Notes: generated by a model not told the origin, from the sequence alone. Shown: positions 1-9,401, counted from the first letter of the stretch. The stretch: 64,000 nucleotides of DNA from Noviherbaspirillum saxi (GCF_003591035.1 NZ_QYUO01000001.1:806001-870000); one strand, 5' to 3'. A program made the numbers and translations.

Positions 1-2460
1 GTGATTGAAGATGGCCAGCGTCGTCCGCTGGACCTCAATCAGGTACGCGATCTGATTACTGCCGCATGCGTCGGCCTCGAAAAGCATGTCGATGCTGAAG
101 CCATCCTTTCCGAGACAGTCAAGAATCTGTACGACGGTGTGCCGGTCGAAGAGCTGCACAAGTCCGCCATCCTGGCCGCCCGCGCGCTGATGGAAAAGGA
201 TCCTGCGTACAGCAAGGTAACTGCCCGCCTGCTGATGCACACCATCCGCAAGGAAGTGTTCGGTCAGGAAGTCGCGCAGGCAGATGCTGCCGCGCACTAT
301 ATCGATTACTTCCCGAAGTACATCAAGAAAGGTATCGAAGCCGATCTGCTCGACACCAAGCTTGCGCAGTTCGACCTCAAGAAGCTGGCGGATGCGTTGC
401 AGCCGGAACGCGACCTGCAATTCGGTTACCTCGGCCTGCAAACGCTGTATGACCGCTACTTCCTGCATATCGAAGGCACCCGCATTGAAATGCCGCAGGC
501 ATTCTATATGCGCGTGGCAATGGGCCTGTCGCTCAATGAGATCGACCGCGAAGCCCGCGCGATCGAGTTCTACAACCTGCTGTCCTCGTTCGACTTCATG
601 AGCTCGACGCCGACACTGTTCAATTCCGGTACCCAGCGTTCGCAACTGTCGTCGTGCTACCTGACTACGGTTGCCGATGACCTCGACGGCATCTATGAAG
701 CGATCAAGGAAAACGCGCTGCTCGCCAAATTCGCCGGCGGTCTCGGCAACGACTGGACTCCGGTTCGCGCACTCGGCGCCCACATCAAGGGTACCAACGG
801 CAAGTCGCAAGGCGTGGTTCCATTCCTGAAAGTGGTGAACGACACCGCGGTCGCGGTCAACCAGGGCGGCAAGCGCAAGGGCGCCGTCTGTGCCTATCTG
901 GAAACCTGGCACATGGATATCGAGGAATTCCTCGACCTGCGCAAGAACACCGGCGACGATCGCCGCCGCACTCACGACATGAACACCGCGAACTGGATTC
1001 CCGACATGTTCATGAAGCGCGTGATGGAAAAGGGCGACTGGACCCTGTTCTCACCATCCGACGTGCCCGACCTGCACGACAAGTTCGGCAAGGCCTTCGA
1101 AGAAGCCTATACCGGCTATGAAGCCAAGGCTGCCCGCGGCGAACTCAAGTTGTTCAAGAAGGTGCAGGCGCTCGACCTGTGGCGCAAGATGCTGTCCATG
1201 CTGTTCGAGACCGGTCATCCATGGATCACCTTCAAGGATCCGTGCAATATCCGTTCCCCGCAGCAGCATGTCGGCGTCGTTCACAGCTCCAACCTGTGCA
1301 CCGAGATCACGCTCAACACCAACGAATCCGAAATCGCGGTCTGCAACCTCGGTTCGGTCAACATGCCCGCACACATGAAAGACGGCAAGCTCGACCAGGT
1401 CAAGCTGCAGAAAACCGTCCGCACCGCGATGCGCATGCTGGATAACGTGATCGATATCAACTATTACGCAGTCAAGAAAGCGCGCGATTCCAACCTGCGT
1501 CACCGGCCGGTCGGCATGGGCATCATGGGCTTCCAGGACTGCCTGCACATGATGCGTATCCCGTACGCGTCGATGGATGCGGTCGAGTTCGCCGACCGTT
1601 CGATGGAAGCCGTCTGCTACTACGCCTACTGGGCATCGACCGAACTGGCGGAAGAGCGCGGCCGTTACAGCTCCTACCGCGGTTCGCTGTGGGATCGCGG
1701 AATCCTGCCGCAGGATTCGCTCAAGCTGCTGGCTGAAGAACGCGGCGGCTACCTGGAAGTCGACTCGTCCGAGACCATGGACTGGGCTTCGCTGCGCGCA
1801 CGCATCAAGGAACATGGCATGCGCAATTCGAATTGCGTGGCGATTGCCCCGACCGCGACGATCTCCAACATCATCGACGTGTCCGCTTGCATCGAACCGA
1901 CTTACCAGAACCTGTACGTGAAGTCGAACCTGTCCGGGGAATTTACCGAGATCAACGAATACTTGGTGCGCGACCTGAAGGCACGCGGCCTGTGGGATGA
2001 AGTGATGGTCGCCGATCTCAAGTACTTCGACGGCAGCCTGGCCAAGATCGACCGCATTCCGCAAGACCTGCGCGAAATCTACGCCACCGCGTTCGAAGTC
2101 GAGCCGAGGTGGCTGGTGGAAGCGGCATCGCGTCGCCAGAAATGGATTGACCAGGCGCAATCGCTGAACATCTACATGGCCGGCGCATCGGGCAAGAAGC
2201 TCGACGAAACTTACAAGCTGGCCTGGTTGCGCGGTCTGAAGACCACCTACTATCTGCGCACCATCGGCGCGACCCATGCCGAAAAGTCGACCACCAAGGC
2301 CGGTGCGCTCAATGCGGTTTCGGCACATGGCGGCATGACCGGAGGCATGGCTGCAGCGCCGGTGGCAGCGGCAACTTCGGCGAGCGACGAGCTGGCTGGT
2401 CCCGCCTGCATGCTGCGTCCGGGTGATCCTGGTTTCGAAGAATGCGAAGCCTGCCAGTAA
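1..2460 (+). CDS. nrdA: Ribonucleoside-diphosphate reductase, class Ia alpha subunit (5'-truncated by window)
   Basis: Large subunit of aerobic ribonucleotide reductase, which reduces NDPs to dNDPs in the cytosol. The frame is open from the first base and begins inside an ATP-cone domain (about residues 1-90 of the visible part), so the true start lies upstream; the GTG at base 1 is probably internal. Visible catalytic residues are C219 (SSCYLT), C433 (NLCTEI, the thiyl-radical position) and C448 (AVCNLG). A tyrosine pair, Y750-Y751, lies in the radical-transfer path. The C-terminal redox pair C815/C818 (CEAC) is re-reduced by thioredoxin or glutaredoxin. A Gly/Ala-rich linker precedes that tail. 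nrdB follows after 109 nt. The family assignment is firm; only the N-terminus is missing. Confidence 0.97.
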   Translation: MIEDGQRRPLDLNQVRDLITAACVGLEKHVDAEAILSETVKNLYDGVPVEELHKSAILAARALMEKDPAYSKVTARLLMHTIRKEVFGQEVAQADAAAHYIDYFPKYIKKGIEADLLDTKLAQFDLKKLADALQPERDLQFGYLGLQTLYDRYFLHIEGTRIEMPQAFYMRVAMGLSLNEIDREARAIEFYNLLSSFDFMSSTPTLFNSGTQRSQLSSCYLTTVADDLDGIYEAIKENALLAKFAGGLGNDWTPVRALGAHIKGTNGKSQGVVPFLKVVNDTAVAVNQGGKRKGAVCAYLETWHMDIEEFLDLRKNTGDDRRRTHDMNTANWIPDMFMKRVMEKGDWTLFSPSDVPDLHDKFGKAFEEAYTGYEAKAARGELKLFKKVQALDLWRKMLSMLFETGHPWITFKDPCNIRSPQQHVGVVHSSNLCTEITLNTNESEIAVCNLGSVNMPAHMKDGKLDQVKLQKTVRTAMRMLDNVIDINYYAVKKARDSNLRHRPVGMGIMGFQDCLHMMRIPYASMDAVEFADRSMEAVCYYAYWASTELAEERGRYSSYRGSLWDRGILPQDSLKLLAEERGGYLEVDSSETMDWASLRARIKEHGMRNSNCVAIAPTATISNIIDVSACIEPTYQNLYVKSNLSGEFTEINEYLVRDLKARGLWDEVMVADLKYFDGSLAKIDRIPQDLREIYATAFEVEPRWLVEAASRRQKWIDQAQSLNIYMAGASGKKLDETYKLAWLRGLKTTYYLRTIGATHAEKSTTKAGALNAVSAHGGMTGGMAAAPVAAATSASDELAGPACMLRPGDPGFEECEACQ

Positions 2461-2521
2461 CACTGCAGGCATCAGGATCCCAAATAAAAAGCCGGCAGGC
2501 GTCGAATTGATCGCCGCTGGC

Positions 2522-2549
2522 TTGAACAACACGCAAGTGCAACTACAAT
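2522..2549 (+). promoter_or_regulatory. Candidate sigma70 promoter for nrdB
   Basis: TTGAAC at 2522-2527 and TACAAT at 2544-2549 are separated by 16 nt, close to the sigma70 consensus. Transcription would start about 15 nt before the nrdB ATG and still include its ribosome-binding site (AAGGAAG around 2556-2562). This would give nrdB an extra promoter in addition to read-through from nrdA. It is a sequence match only. Confidence 0.4.
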
Positions 2550-2569
2550 ACCTGTAAGGAAGATCAACC

Positions 2570-3760
2570 ATGCTCAGTTGGGATGACGAAGTAACTCCAG
2601 CCGCGAGACCCGCTCAGGCACCACAACCGGCGCTGATGCCAGCGGCGTCGCATTCGCTTTCCCCCAATGCGCAAATGAACGCGCAGCTCACCAACGCCGC
2701 GCTCAATCCGGCTATGGTCGCAAAGCCGGCAGGCGATGAATCGCGCCGCGTCAATGCAGCCGACAAGCGCATCATCAACGGCCAGACCGACGTCAATCAG
2801 TTGGTTCCGTTCAAGTACAAGTGGGCATGGGACAAATATCTGGCTGGCTGCGCCAATCACTGGATGCCGCAGGAAATCAACATGCAGCGCGACATCGAGC
2901 TGTGGAAAAATCCGAATGGTCTGACCGAAGACGAGCGCCGTCTGGTCAAGCGCAATCTCGGCTTCTTCGTCACTGCCGACTCGCTCGCCGCCAACAACAT
3001 CGTGCTGGGCACCTATCGCCACATCACTGCTCCGGAGTGCCGTCAGTACCTGCTGCGCCAGGCATTCGAGGAAGCAATTCATACGCACGCCTACCAGTAC
3101 ATCGTCGAATCGCTCGGTCTCGACGAAGGCGAGATCTTCAATGCCTATCACGAGGTCGCCTCGATCCGCGACAAGGACGAGTTCCTGATTCCATTCATCG
3201 ACGTGCTCACCAATCCCGAGTTCAAGACCGGCACAGTCGAAGCGGATCAAACGCTGCTGCGTTCGCTGATCGTGTTTGCATGCCTGATGGAAGGGTTGTT
3301 CTTCTATGTCGGCTTCACACAGATCCTTGCGCTGGGCCGTCAGAACAAGATGATGGGTGCGGCCGAGCAGTATCAATACATCCTGCGCGATGAGTCGATG
3401 CACTGCAACTTCGGGATCGATCTGATCAATACAATCAAGCTCGAGAATCCGCATTTGTGGACTGCCGACTTCCGCGAAGAGATTAAATCGTTGTTTTTGC
3501 ACGCGGTGGAGTTGGAATATCGCTACGCAGAGGATACAATGCCGCGTGGAGTGCTCGGTTTGAATGCGCCGATGTTTAAAGGGTACTTGCGATTCATCGC
3601 AAATCGTCGCGCACAACAGATCGGTCTCGATCCGATGTTCCCGCAGGAAGAGAATCCCTTCCCGTGGATGAGCGAGATGATCGATCTGAAGAAGGAGCGC
3701 AACTTCTTCGAGACTCGTGTGATCGAATACCAGACCGGTGGTGCACTGAACTGGGAATAA
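2570..3760 (+). CDS. nrdB: Ribonucleoside-diphosphate reductase, class Ia beta subunit
   Basis: Small (radical-generating) subunit of ribonucleotide reductase, 396 aa, working with the upstream NrdA. The diiron-tyrosyl site is complete: D108, E168, H171, the radical tyrosine Y175, E241, E275 and H278. The start at the ATG is supported by an AAGGAAG ribosome-binding site a few bases upstream. The first 75 or so residues are an Ala/Pro/Asn-rich, low-complexity extension before the conserved core begins near the [10 protein letters not shown] segment. A tyrosine at position 175 argues for the ordinary Y-radical (class Ia) enzyme and against the Mn/Fe class Ic type. Two hairpins resembling terminators lie downstream, before the next gene. 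Confidence 0.97.
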   Translation: MLSWDDEVTPAARPAQAPQPALMPAASHSLSPNAQMNAQLTNAALNPAMVAKPAGDESRRVNAADKRIINGQTDVNQLVPFKYKWAWDKYLAGCANHWMPQEINMQRDIELWKNPNGLTEDERRLVKRNLGFFVTADSLAANNIVLGTYRHITAPECRQYLLRQAFEEAIHTHAYQYIVESLGLDEGEIFNAYHEVASIRDKDEFLIPFIDVLTNPEFKTGTVEADQTLLRSLIVFACLMEGLFFYVGFTQILALGRQNKMMGAAEQYQYILRDESMHCNFGIDLINTIKLENPHLWTADFREEIKSLFLHAVELEYRYAEDTMPRGVLGLNAPMFKGYLRFIANRRAQQIGLDPMFPQEENPFPWMSEMIDLKKERNFFETRVIEYQTGGALNWE

Positions 3761-3913
3761 GTAAGAAAAAATCCTGACTCGAAACGAGCGGGATGAACGG
3801 AGATAAAGCAGTCGATCGGAAAGAAACCGCAAGGTGGCCGGTCACTGAAAACCCGAAGGATTATTACCAAAGTTAATGGACAGTAGACGAACGATCAGAT
3901 CATCTCTGTTATC

Positions 3914-3951
3914 GCCGCTGACCCCGACGCTGTCGGGCAAGGCGGCTTTTT
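3914..3951 (+). terminator. Two-stem hairpin with T-run after nrdB
   Basis: An outer stem GCCGC (3914-3918) / GCGGC (3942-3946) encloses an inner stem CCCGAC (3923-3928) / GTCGGG (3932-3937), and is followed at once by five T residues. It is compatible with rho-independent termination of nrdAB transcripts. Confidence 0.55.
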
Positions 3952-3991
3952 CCCTGAAAAACCTGTTGGTTTTTGTGAAAGAGTATTCCCG

Positions 3992-4019
3992 CGCCGGCTT
4001 TGTTGCCGGCGTTTTTTTT
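3992..4019 (+). terminator. Rho-independent terminator downstream of nrdB
   Basis: A perfect 7-bp stem, CGCCGGC (3992-3998) / GCCGGCG (4005-4011), has a 6-nt loop and is followed by eight T residues (4012-4019). It is the strongest intrinsic terminator in the window and probably ends the nrd operon. Confidence 0.85.
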
Positions 4020-4287
4020 GGCTACGGCAATCGCAGCGCCCGATGCGCGCGATAGAAGTCCTCCCTCATTGCCGACGCGCGGCAATGATTTTCAGAAGAG
4101 AGGCGTAGTTCGAAAAGGCTGAAGTGCTGCATGAATGAGGTGATGCAGCAGTTCAGCTGGTGCCGAATTCATTAGTGCAAGCAGATGCTTGCTTGTGCCG
4201 ATGAATAATCCGCATGACCCATCGCGATGGGGCAGGCGGGTTTACAACCTCGTAGTTTGAATTTTCCATCACGTGAAGGAGAAACAA

Positions 4288-4923
4288 ATGGCAACAGCAA
4301 AGAAAGCAGCTGCGAAAAAAGCAGCCCCGGCAAAGAAGCCGGCAGCAGCAAAGAAGCCTGCAGCTAAGAAGGCAGCAGCTCCCAAGAAGGCAGCAGCAGC
4401 GAAGAAGCCGGTAGCAAAAAAGGCGGCAGCAGCGAAGAAGCCAGTAGCAAAAAAGGCGGCAGCAGCCAAGAAGCCGGTAGCGAAGAAAGCCGCAGCTCCT
4501 AAGAAAGCAGCAGTAGCCAAGAAGCCGGTAGCGAAGAAAGCCGCAGCTCCTAAAAAAGCAGTAGCTAAAAAGGCCGTAGCCAAGAAAGCCGCAGCTCCTA
4601 AAAAAGCAGTAGCCAAAAAGGTCGTAGCGAAGAAAGCCGCAGCTCCTAAGAAAGCAGCAGCAGCGAAGAAGCCAGCAGCCAAGAAAGCTGCAGCTCCCAA
4701 GAAAGCCGCTGCGAAAAAGGCAGCTGTTAAACCAGCTGCGAAGCCAGCTGCGAAGAAGGCCGCTGCCAAGCCTGCTGCGAAAAAAGCTGCAGCGCCCAAG
4801 AAGGCTGCTCCCAAGAAGGCCGCTGCGAAGAAATCCGCCGCCAAGCCTGCTGCTGCACCCGCTGCAAAGACAGTTCTCAATCCGGCAGCTGCATGGCCGT
4901 TTCCGACCGGCACCCGTCCGTAA
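4288..4923 (+). CDS. Histone H1-like, Lys/Ala/Pro-repeat DNA-binding protein
   Basis: A 211-aa, extremely basic protein made almost only of Ala, Lys, Pro and Val, built from repeats such as AAAPKKAVAKK and AKKPVAKKAAA. It resembles the C-terminal domain of eukaryotic histone H1 and bacterial relatives such as Pseudomonas AlgP and Bordetella BpH1. The ATG at 4288 is preferred over an in-frame GTG at 4273 because AAGGAG at 4276-4281 sits at the right distance before it. The likely role is nucleoid or DNA binding, inferred from composition; no globular domain is visible. The last 20 residues (AKTVLNPAAAWPFPTGTRP region) leave the repeat and form a short, non-basic tail. The repetitive DNA makes copy-number variation between strains likely. 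Confidence 0.85.
   Translation: MATAKKAAAKKAAPAKKPAAAKKPAAKKAAAPKKAAAAKKPVAKKAAAAKKPVAKKAAAAKKPVAKKAAAPKKAAVAKKPVAKKAAAPKKAVAKKAVAKKAAAPKKAVAKKVVAKKAAAPKKAAAAKKPAAKKAAAPKKAAAKKAAVKPAAKPAAKKAAAKPAAKKAAAPKKAAPKKAAAKKSAAKPAAAPAAKTVLNPAAAWPFPTGTRP
4483..4698 (+). repeat. Tandem 48-51 bp repeats inside the histone-like gene
   Basis: The 18-mer AAGAAAGCCGCAGCTCCT occurs at 4483, 4534, 4582 and 4630, with a two-mismatch copy at 4681. The spacing of 48-51 bp equals 16-17 codons. The surrounding gene carries further degenerate copies. Because unit lengths are multiples of three, gain or loss of units keeps the frame. Confidence 0.85.
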
Positions 4924-4965
4924 TCGTTGAACCTGTTCGCACGCCTGATTAAGTTCAGGCAAAAT

Positions 4966-5004
4966 GCCCGTTGCGTGGCTATTCGCCGCCCAACGGGCTT
5001 TTTT
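4966..5004 (+). terminator. Rho-independent terminator after the histone-like gene
   Basis: An 8-bp perfect stem, GCCCGTTG (4966-4973) / CAACGGGC (4991-4998), has a 17-nt loop and six T residues at 4999-5004. It lies just before the yggT-family start, separating the two transcripts. Confidence 0.75.
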
Positions 5005-5021
5005 CATGTGGAGACCAGATA

Positions 5022-5564
5022 GTGCTGACTAGCATTCTTACCTTGATTGTCGATGCGATCGCCGGCGTGTTGGGCGGTGTACTGTTGCTGCGTTTCTGGA
5101 TGCAGGTGGTGCGGGTCCGTCCACCGACATCCTTGGGTCAATTCATTTTCCACCTGACCGACTGGCTGGTACGTCCGCTGCGTCGTCTGCTGCCTGGGGT
5201 CGGAGGCTATGATTGGGCGAGCCTGATCGCAGCGATCCTCATCATTATTCTTGCAGTGGCCATCGACCTTGCCATCCTCTCTCGTTTCTCGGCCGAATTC
5301 CTGACCACGATGTCGCTGCTGCGCTTCTTCCAATGGGTCTTCTATGGCTTCATGGGCCTGTTGATTCTCGAAGCCGTGTTCAGCTGGGTTAATCCGCATG
5401 CGCCGTTTGCACCTTTCATCCGTGCACTCAACGATCCGCTGCTGCGTCCGCTTCGTCGCGTCGTCCCGCTGGTCGGCAGCGTCGATCTCAGTCCTCTGGT
5501 CGCGCTGCTTTTATTGCAGATAGCCCTGATGCTGGTTACTACGGTAATTACTTCGCTGGCTTGA
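5022..5564 (+). CDS. yggT: YggT-family integral membrane protein
   Basis: A 180-aa hydrophobic protein with two copies of the YggT unit, each a membrane segment followed by a conserved Pro/Arg-rich motif (DWLVRPLRRLLP near residue 50 and NDPLLRPLRRVVP near residue 143). Four or so transmembrane segments are evident. The family is linked to cell-envelope or division processes and to osmotic tolerance, but no biochemical activity is established. The GTG at 5022 is preferred because GGAGA at 5010-5014 precedes it and the in-frame sequence further upstream overlaps the preceding terminator. It is convergent with the following minus-strand lipoprotein gene. Confidence 0.85.
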   Translation: MLTSILTLIVDAIAGVLGGVLLLRFWMQVVRVRPPTSLGQFIFHLTDWLVRPLRRLLPGVGGYDWASLIAAILIIILAVAIDLAILSRFSAEFLTTMSLLRFFQWVFYGFMGLLILEAVFSWVNPHAPFAPFIRALNDPLLRPLRRVVPLVGSVDLSPLVALLLLQIALMLVTTVITSLA

Positions 5565-5636
5565 TAAAGGATGGAGCGGTCGTTGCAAAACGACGCGGTG
5601 GACCGATTCCGGGATCTGCGAGGCATCGCGTCCATA

Positions 5637-5672
5637 CGTAAATGCCCTGGCTTGCAAGCCAGGGCATTTACG
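5637..5672. terminator. Perfect 36-bp palindrome between convergent genes
   Basis: Bases 5637-5672 are identical to their own reverse complement (18-bp arms, no spacer). In RNA from either strand they would fold into a long hairpin with a 4-nt loop. Position between convergent yggT and the lipoprotein gene suggests a bidirectional terminator or 3'-end stabiliser, although the T-run is weak on both strands. Confidence 0.6.
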
Positions 5673-5714
5673 CAGACGGGCGCGTTGAGGAAATCTGGTC
5701 AGGCTGAATCCGCT

Positions 5715-6170
5715 TTAATGGCTTAAGCGCACCAGTCCGTTATTGGTCGTTACCTTCACCATCTCGCCGACACGGAAACTTTCCCCGGGCTCAACAGCAA
5801 AGGTACGGAGTTCTCCATTGTCCAGGCGCACTGTCACTTCGGTAGTGCTGCGACCCGAACCGGACTGTTCGGCATGCTGACCCGCCATGCCGCCGGCAAC
5901 CGCGCCACCGATGCCTGCAACTGCACTGCCGGTGCCGCTGCCTATCTTGCTGCCGGCGACGCCGCCCAGTATGCTGCCGACAAATGAGCCCAGTCCGGTG
6001 CTGCGTCCGTCACGCAGTACGACGTCTTTCACGTTGGTCACCTGTGCGGTTTGAACCAGAAACGTGCCTTGGGTAGAGGAGATGGTGGAGGGCGGAGGTG
6101 GCGATGATGCGCAACCGGGGAGCAGCGCCGCCGCCGACAGGAGAACCAGCCATTTCACATCGCTATCCAT
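5715..6170 (-). CDS. Glycine-zipper outer-membrane lipoprotein (SlyB/PcpY type)
   Basis: A 151-aa lipoprotein. The N-terminus has a short charged region, a hydrophobic stretch and a lipobox LLPGC with the lipidated cysteine at C20. Residues about 60-95 are a glycine-zipper membrane segment (GSFVGSILGGVAGSKIGSG and AGGMAG), typical of the 2TM glycine-zipper domain of SlyB/PcpY/OmpA-associated proteins. The C-terminal part (EVTVRLDNGELRTFAVEPG) is a small beta-rich domain usual in this family. A GGAGG ribosome-binding site precedes the ATG. The role is probably outer-membrane integrity; this is inferred from the family. It is transcribed away from the kinase gene by its own unit, with 152 nt of non-coding DNA upstream. 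Confidence 0.85.
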   Translation of the reverse strand: MDSDVKWLVLLSAAALLPGCASSPPPPSTISSTQGTFLVQTAQVTNVKDVVLRDGRSTGLGSFVGSILGGVAGSKIGSGTGSAVAGIGGAVAGGMAGQHAEQSGSGRSTTEVTVRLDNGELRTFAVEPGESFRVGEMVKVTTNNGLVRLSH

Positions 6171-6322
6171 GCTGCCTCCGGATAAAAAGAATTCACGACA
6201 GCGGAGTCAGGACACAGGCCATGCAGATCGGAAAAGTGCGGTGCAGGTATTCTGCGTTCCTGTCGCCATGCCATCATCAATCACGCTGGATACCCGCGCA
6301 GCGAATTTCCGGACCGGTAATA

Positions 6323-7267
6323 CTAAAAGCGATAACCGAATGCCTGCTGGAACCGGTCCTCAATCTCGGCGCGCGGCGGCGCATGATTCTGGCCGCCCTG
6401 GCTGGCGATCTTGATCGAGCCCATCAGGCTCGCCAGTCGTCCAGTCGTCTCCCAATCCATGCCATTGCTTAATCCATAGAGCAGACCGGCGCGGAATGCG
6501 TCGCCACAGCCGGTTGGGTCAATCACTTTTTCCACCGCTACGCAGGCAATGTCAATCCGTTTTCCGGCGGTGAAGATTTCCGCCCCTTGCTCGCCGCGGG
6601 TGACAATCAATGCGGTGACTCGCTGCGCAATCTGTTCAAAGGACAAGCCGGTACGCTCGGTCAACAATTCCGCTTCATAATCATTGACCGCCACATAGGT
6701 AGCCAGTTCAATGAAATGCTCCAGGTCAGCGCCGTTGAACATAGGCAGGCCTTGGCCTGGATCAAAGATGAAGGGAATATTCAGGTCCGCACAATCCTTC
6801 GCATGCTGCAACATGCCGTCGCGTCCATCCGGCGCAACGATGGCCAACTTTACGCTGCCTGCCTCTTTCACCTTGTTTTCATGCGAGCGCGTCATCGCGC
6901 CCGGATGGAAAGCGGTGATCTGGTTGCCGGCCGCATCGGTGGTAATGAAGGCCTGCGCAGTATAGGTATCCTCGATCATGCGCACGCATCGACGCGTGAT
7001 CTGCAATTGATCGAGACGGTCCAGGTAAGGTTTTGCGTCTTGCCCCACGGTCGCCATGATGAGTGGCTCGCCGCCCAGCAGTTTGAGGTTGTAGCCGATG
7101 TTTCCCGCGCAGCCGCCGAATTCGCGCCGCATTTCCGGCACCAGGAAAGAGACGTTAATCTTGTGCAGCTGGTCCGCCAGCAGCGCTTCGGAAAAGCGTC
7201 CGCCGAACAGCATGATGGAATCGAAAGCGAGCGAGCCGCAGATTAAGGATGTCATGTTGGTGAACAT
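6323..7267 (-). CDS. PfkB-family carbohydrate/nucleoside kinase (adenosine-kinase-like)
   Basis: A 314-aa kinase of the ribokinase/PfkB fold. The N-terminus shows the conserved GSLAFD and the glycine-rich FGGCAGNIGYNLKLLGG substrate-lid region. The C-terminal signature DPTGCGDAFRAGLLYG (about residues 251-266) holds the catalytic aspartate and the anion hole. It transfers phosphate from ATP to a sugar or nucleoside; beta-proteobacterial homologues are often annotated adenosine kinase, but the substrate cannot be fixed from sequence. The start is uncertain: ATG at 7267 or an ATG four codons downstream (7255), neither with a strong ribosome-binding site. It lies 26 nt after the DUF3426 gene on the same strand and may be the last gene of that operon. 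Confidence 0.85.
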   Translation of the reverse strand: MFTNMTSLICGSLAFDSIMLFGGRFSEALLADQLHKINVSFLVPEMRREFGGCAGNIGYNLKLLGGEPLIMATVGQDAKPYLDRLDQLQITRRCVRMIEDTYTAQAFITTDAAGNQITAFHPGAMTRSHENKVKEAGSVKLAIVAPDGRDGMLQHAKDCADLNIPFIFDPGQGLPMFNGADLEHFIELATYVAVNDYEAELLTERTGLSFEQIAQRVTALIVTRGEQGAEIFTAGKRIDIACVAVEKVIDPTGCGDAFRAGLLYGLSNGMDWETTGRLASLMGSIKIASQGGQNHAPPRAEIEDRFQQAFGYRF

Positions 7268-7293
7268 TATGAAAAGAAATGGTGGTAACGGCG

Positions 7294-8469
7294 TCAGGGA
7301 TAAAAGAGATAGACGCGATAGCCTGCCGCCTTCAGTTGCGACAGTTCAAAGTAAAGCTTGAGCGGCTGTTCCGAAGCCGGTGCAAACCCGCGCTCCAGTT
7401 CCTTGGTCGAAGCCAGATAGTCGCGCGGCTGGAATACTCGGCGCACCACGGGTTTTTCCGCGTTGTCATTCAAGGTCAGCTCGATGCTGGGCCAGGCCTG
7501 TACCGTCGAGCCATGATTGCGCAACAGCACTGTCAGGCTAAACGTATTGGAGTCCGCGGCCAGCGTTTGCAGTTCGCTCGACTCGATCGAAACCGAATCG
7601 ACTCGGGATGGCAGACCGACCTGGCATCCGCTGCGTGCGCAGGCAGCGGCAAGAATCGGCTGGGCCTGCGGAATGTGCGCGGCAATCTGATCGCGGAACA
7701 CATACGCTGCCTGGGCAATGAGCACGCCCAGCAGCAATGCGGATGCGGTCCCCATGAAAATATTCATTGCCCGGTCAAGCCGTTCGCGCCGGCGCGCCTG
7801 TCGGACAAAGCCCGGCTCCTCGTAATCGGCTGCATCCGCCGCATCGAGTGCATCCGACTCGCCATCCGTTGAAGCGCCAGGTTTACGGCGCCACGGGCGC
7901 GCCTGCAAGTCATCGATTGCCTGCTCGACCGGATCTTCCCCATGCTTGTCATCGGCGCTTGTAACGACGTCGTCAGCAGACGGTTTGCGCGGAACATGCG
8001 CAATGTCGATCAGCGTCATGCGCAGCAGCGGATCGTCTCTCGAGGGCTGGGTGTCGATCCCGCCGGATGTATCGGCATGTGCCGGCTCGATCGCCGCAGG
8101 CGGATTTGCCGCATCTGGCGTAATGCCCGCGTCGTTGATGACTGCATCCGAATTTGACGGCGGTAAATCGCCATGCGTTTGTTCCCCGGATTGACGTTCT
8201 TGCGTATCGGCACTTGCGACGTCGGCGGCCGACGCTTCCGTCGCCACCGGAGAAGTTGCCGGTTCGGATGAAACCGCCGATTGAGGCGCAGCGGGTGTCG
8301 GTGCAGATGGGGTATCTTGCGCGAGATCTTCCGGGTGCAGCAGGTTCTCTATGCCGTTGAAGATTTGCTTGCAGGCGCCGCAGCGGACCAGGCCAGCCCG
8401 CAGCTTGAGTTGGTCATGCGCGACCCGGAATGTCGTATGGCAATGCGGACATTGGGTTGCGAGGGCCAT
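7294..8469 (-). CDS. Zinc-ribbon / DUF3426 membrane protein
   Basis: A 391-aa protein. The N-terminus carries an MJ0042-type zinc ribbon with C7-x2-C10 and C30-x2-C33. A long Ala/Asp/Pro-rich, probably disordered region follows (about residues 50-230). One transmembrane helix lies near residues 235-258 (AMNIFMGTASALLLGVLIA region), and the C-terminal part (about 260-391) is the DUF3426 domain, likely periplasmic. The function is unknown. The position directly after prmA (5 nt gap) is a typical beta-proteobacterial arrangement. The architecture suggests a cytoplasmic metal-binding sensor tethered to a periplasmic domain, which is inference. Confidence 0.85.
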   Translation of the reverse strand: MALATQCPHCHTTFRVAHDQLKLRAGLVRCGACKQIFNGIENLLHPEDLAQDTPSAPTPAAPQSAVSSEPATSPVATEASAADVASADTQERQSGEQTHGDLPPSNSDAVINDAGITPDAANPPAAIEPAHADTSGGIDTQPSRDDPLLRMTLIDIAHVPRKPSADDVVTSADDKHGEDPVEQAIDDLQARPWRRKPGASTDGESDALDAADAADYEEPGFVRQARRRERLDRAMNIFMGTASALLLGVLIAQAAYVFRDQIAAHIPQAQPILAAACARSGCQVGLPSRVDSVSIESSELQTLAADSNTFSLTVLLRNHGSTVQAWPSIELTLNDNAEKPVVRRVFQPRDYLASTKELERGFAPASEQPLKLYFELSQLKAAGYRVYLFYP

Positions 8470-8474
8470 TTCGA

Positions 8475-9389
8475 TTATTGCGGCGAAGCAGACTGACCGG
8501 CGAGCACGACCCAGCCCTCATGTTCGGCCCAGACCGTCATCTTGATGAATGGCGCATAGGCGGCGGCCACTTCATCGGCCTGACGGGTCAGAATGCCGGA
8601 CAGGACCAGCATGCCGCCGGGCGCGACGCGGGACGACAGCATCGGGGCCATCAGCTTCAGCGGGCTGGACAGGATGTTAGCGACGACGATGCCGAAGGCT
8701 TGCGGGTGCGATGCCGACGCAAAGTCTCCCGGCAGGTAGTAATTAATATTGCAGCGATTGCGTTCGCTGTTATAGCGTGCCGATTCGATCGCCTGGGGAT
8801 CGATATCGACGCCATACACTGCCGCTGCGCCCAGTTTTTCCGCCACCATGGCGAGAATGCCCGAACCGCAGCCATAGTCGAGCACCGACAGGCCCTGCGG
8901 CGGATGCGCTTCCAGCCATTCCATGCACAGGCGTGTGGTCGGATGACTGCCGGTACCGAAAGCCAGGCCGGGGTCGAGTTCGAGCACCAGTCCGTTCGGG
9001 TCCGGCGCGTCGTGCCAGCTCGGCACCACCCAGATGTTCTTGCCGATATGGATGGGGTCGAACTGCGATTGTGTCAGTCTTACCCAGTCCTGTTCGGCGA
9101 CCGGCCGCAAGGAATAGTGCGGGACCGGCGCGATGCCGCAGGCGGCAGCGGCATCGGCGACGATCGCCGCGTGGTCGGCGGTTTCGTCGGCCAACGCCAC
9201 CACCCGGCTATGTTCCCATGCCGCTTCGGCCGGCTCCATCCCCGGCTCGCCGAACAGCGGGCGCTCGGCGTCGGTGCCTTCGTCGGCATCTTCCACCGAC
9301 ACCGACAGCGCACCCGCCTCCATCAATGCATCGGACAGGGCCTCTGCATGGTCGCGTGCGACTTCGATGACGATTTCAGTCCAGCTCAT
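8475..9389 (-). CDS. prmA: Ribosomal protein L11 methyltransferase
   Basis: A 304-aa S-adenosylmethionine-dependent methyltransferase that trimethylates ribosomal protein L11. The N-terminal substrate-recognition domain (about 1-120) is followed by the Rossmann methyltransferase domain. It has the family-specific [12 protein letters not shown] motif, the SAM-binding [11 protein letters not shown] (motif I), [11 protein letters not shown] (motif II), and ANIL (motif IV). Length and motif order fit PrmA well. It is 12 nt from accC and 5 nt from the DUF3426 gene on the same strand, so it is probably co-transcribed with both. Confidence 0.95.
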   Translation of the reverse strand: MSWTEIVIEVARDHAEALSDALMEAGALSVSVEDADEGTDAERPLFGEPGMEPAEAAWEHSRVVALADETADHAAIVADAAAACGIAPVPHYSLRPVAEQDWVRLTQSQFDPIHIGKNIWVVPSWHDAPDPNGLVLELDPGLAFGTGSHPTTRLCMEWLEAHPPQGLSVLDYGCGSGILAMVAEKLGAAAVYGVDIDPQAIESARYNSERNRCNINYYLPGDFASASHPQAFGIVVANILSSPLKLMAPMLSSRVAPGGMLVLSGILTRQADEVAAAYAPFIKMTVWAEHEGWVVLAGQSASPQ

Positions 9390-9401
9390 GGTGTTCCTTA
9401 T

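Larger units (their letters stand above)
3761..4287. other. Long non-coding interval between nrdB and the histone-like gene
   Basis: This 527-nt stretch holds two terminator-like hairpins (3914-3951 and 3992-4019), then a roughly 270-nt region without a convincing reading frame leading into the ribosome-binding site of the next gene. The promoter of the histone-like gene should be here, but I cannot place it with confidence. Open frames crossing the interval are antisense extensions from nrdB and look non-coding. Confidence 0.6.

Noticed and set aside
3914..4019. A possible small RNA gene between the two hairpins after nrdB
   Set aside because: Both hairpins are explained as consecutive terminators; I see no promoter or conserved core to support a separate RNA.
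4153..5007. Minus-strand frames opposite the histone-like gene (Leu/Phe/Cys- or Phe/Ala-rich)
   Set aside because: They are the complement of Lys/Ala repeats; the resemblance to membrane proteins is an artefact of composition.
6064..6472. Small plus-strand frames around the lipoprotein start and the kinase 3' end
   Set aside because: They span the 152-nt intergenic gap and antisense coding regions, with no motif and no start signal.
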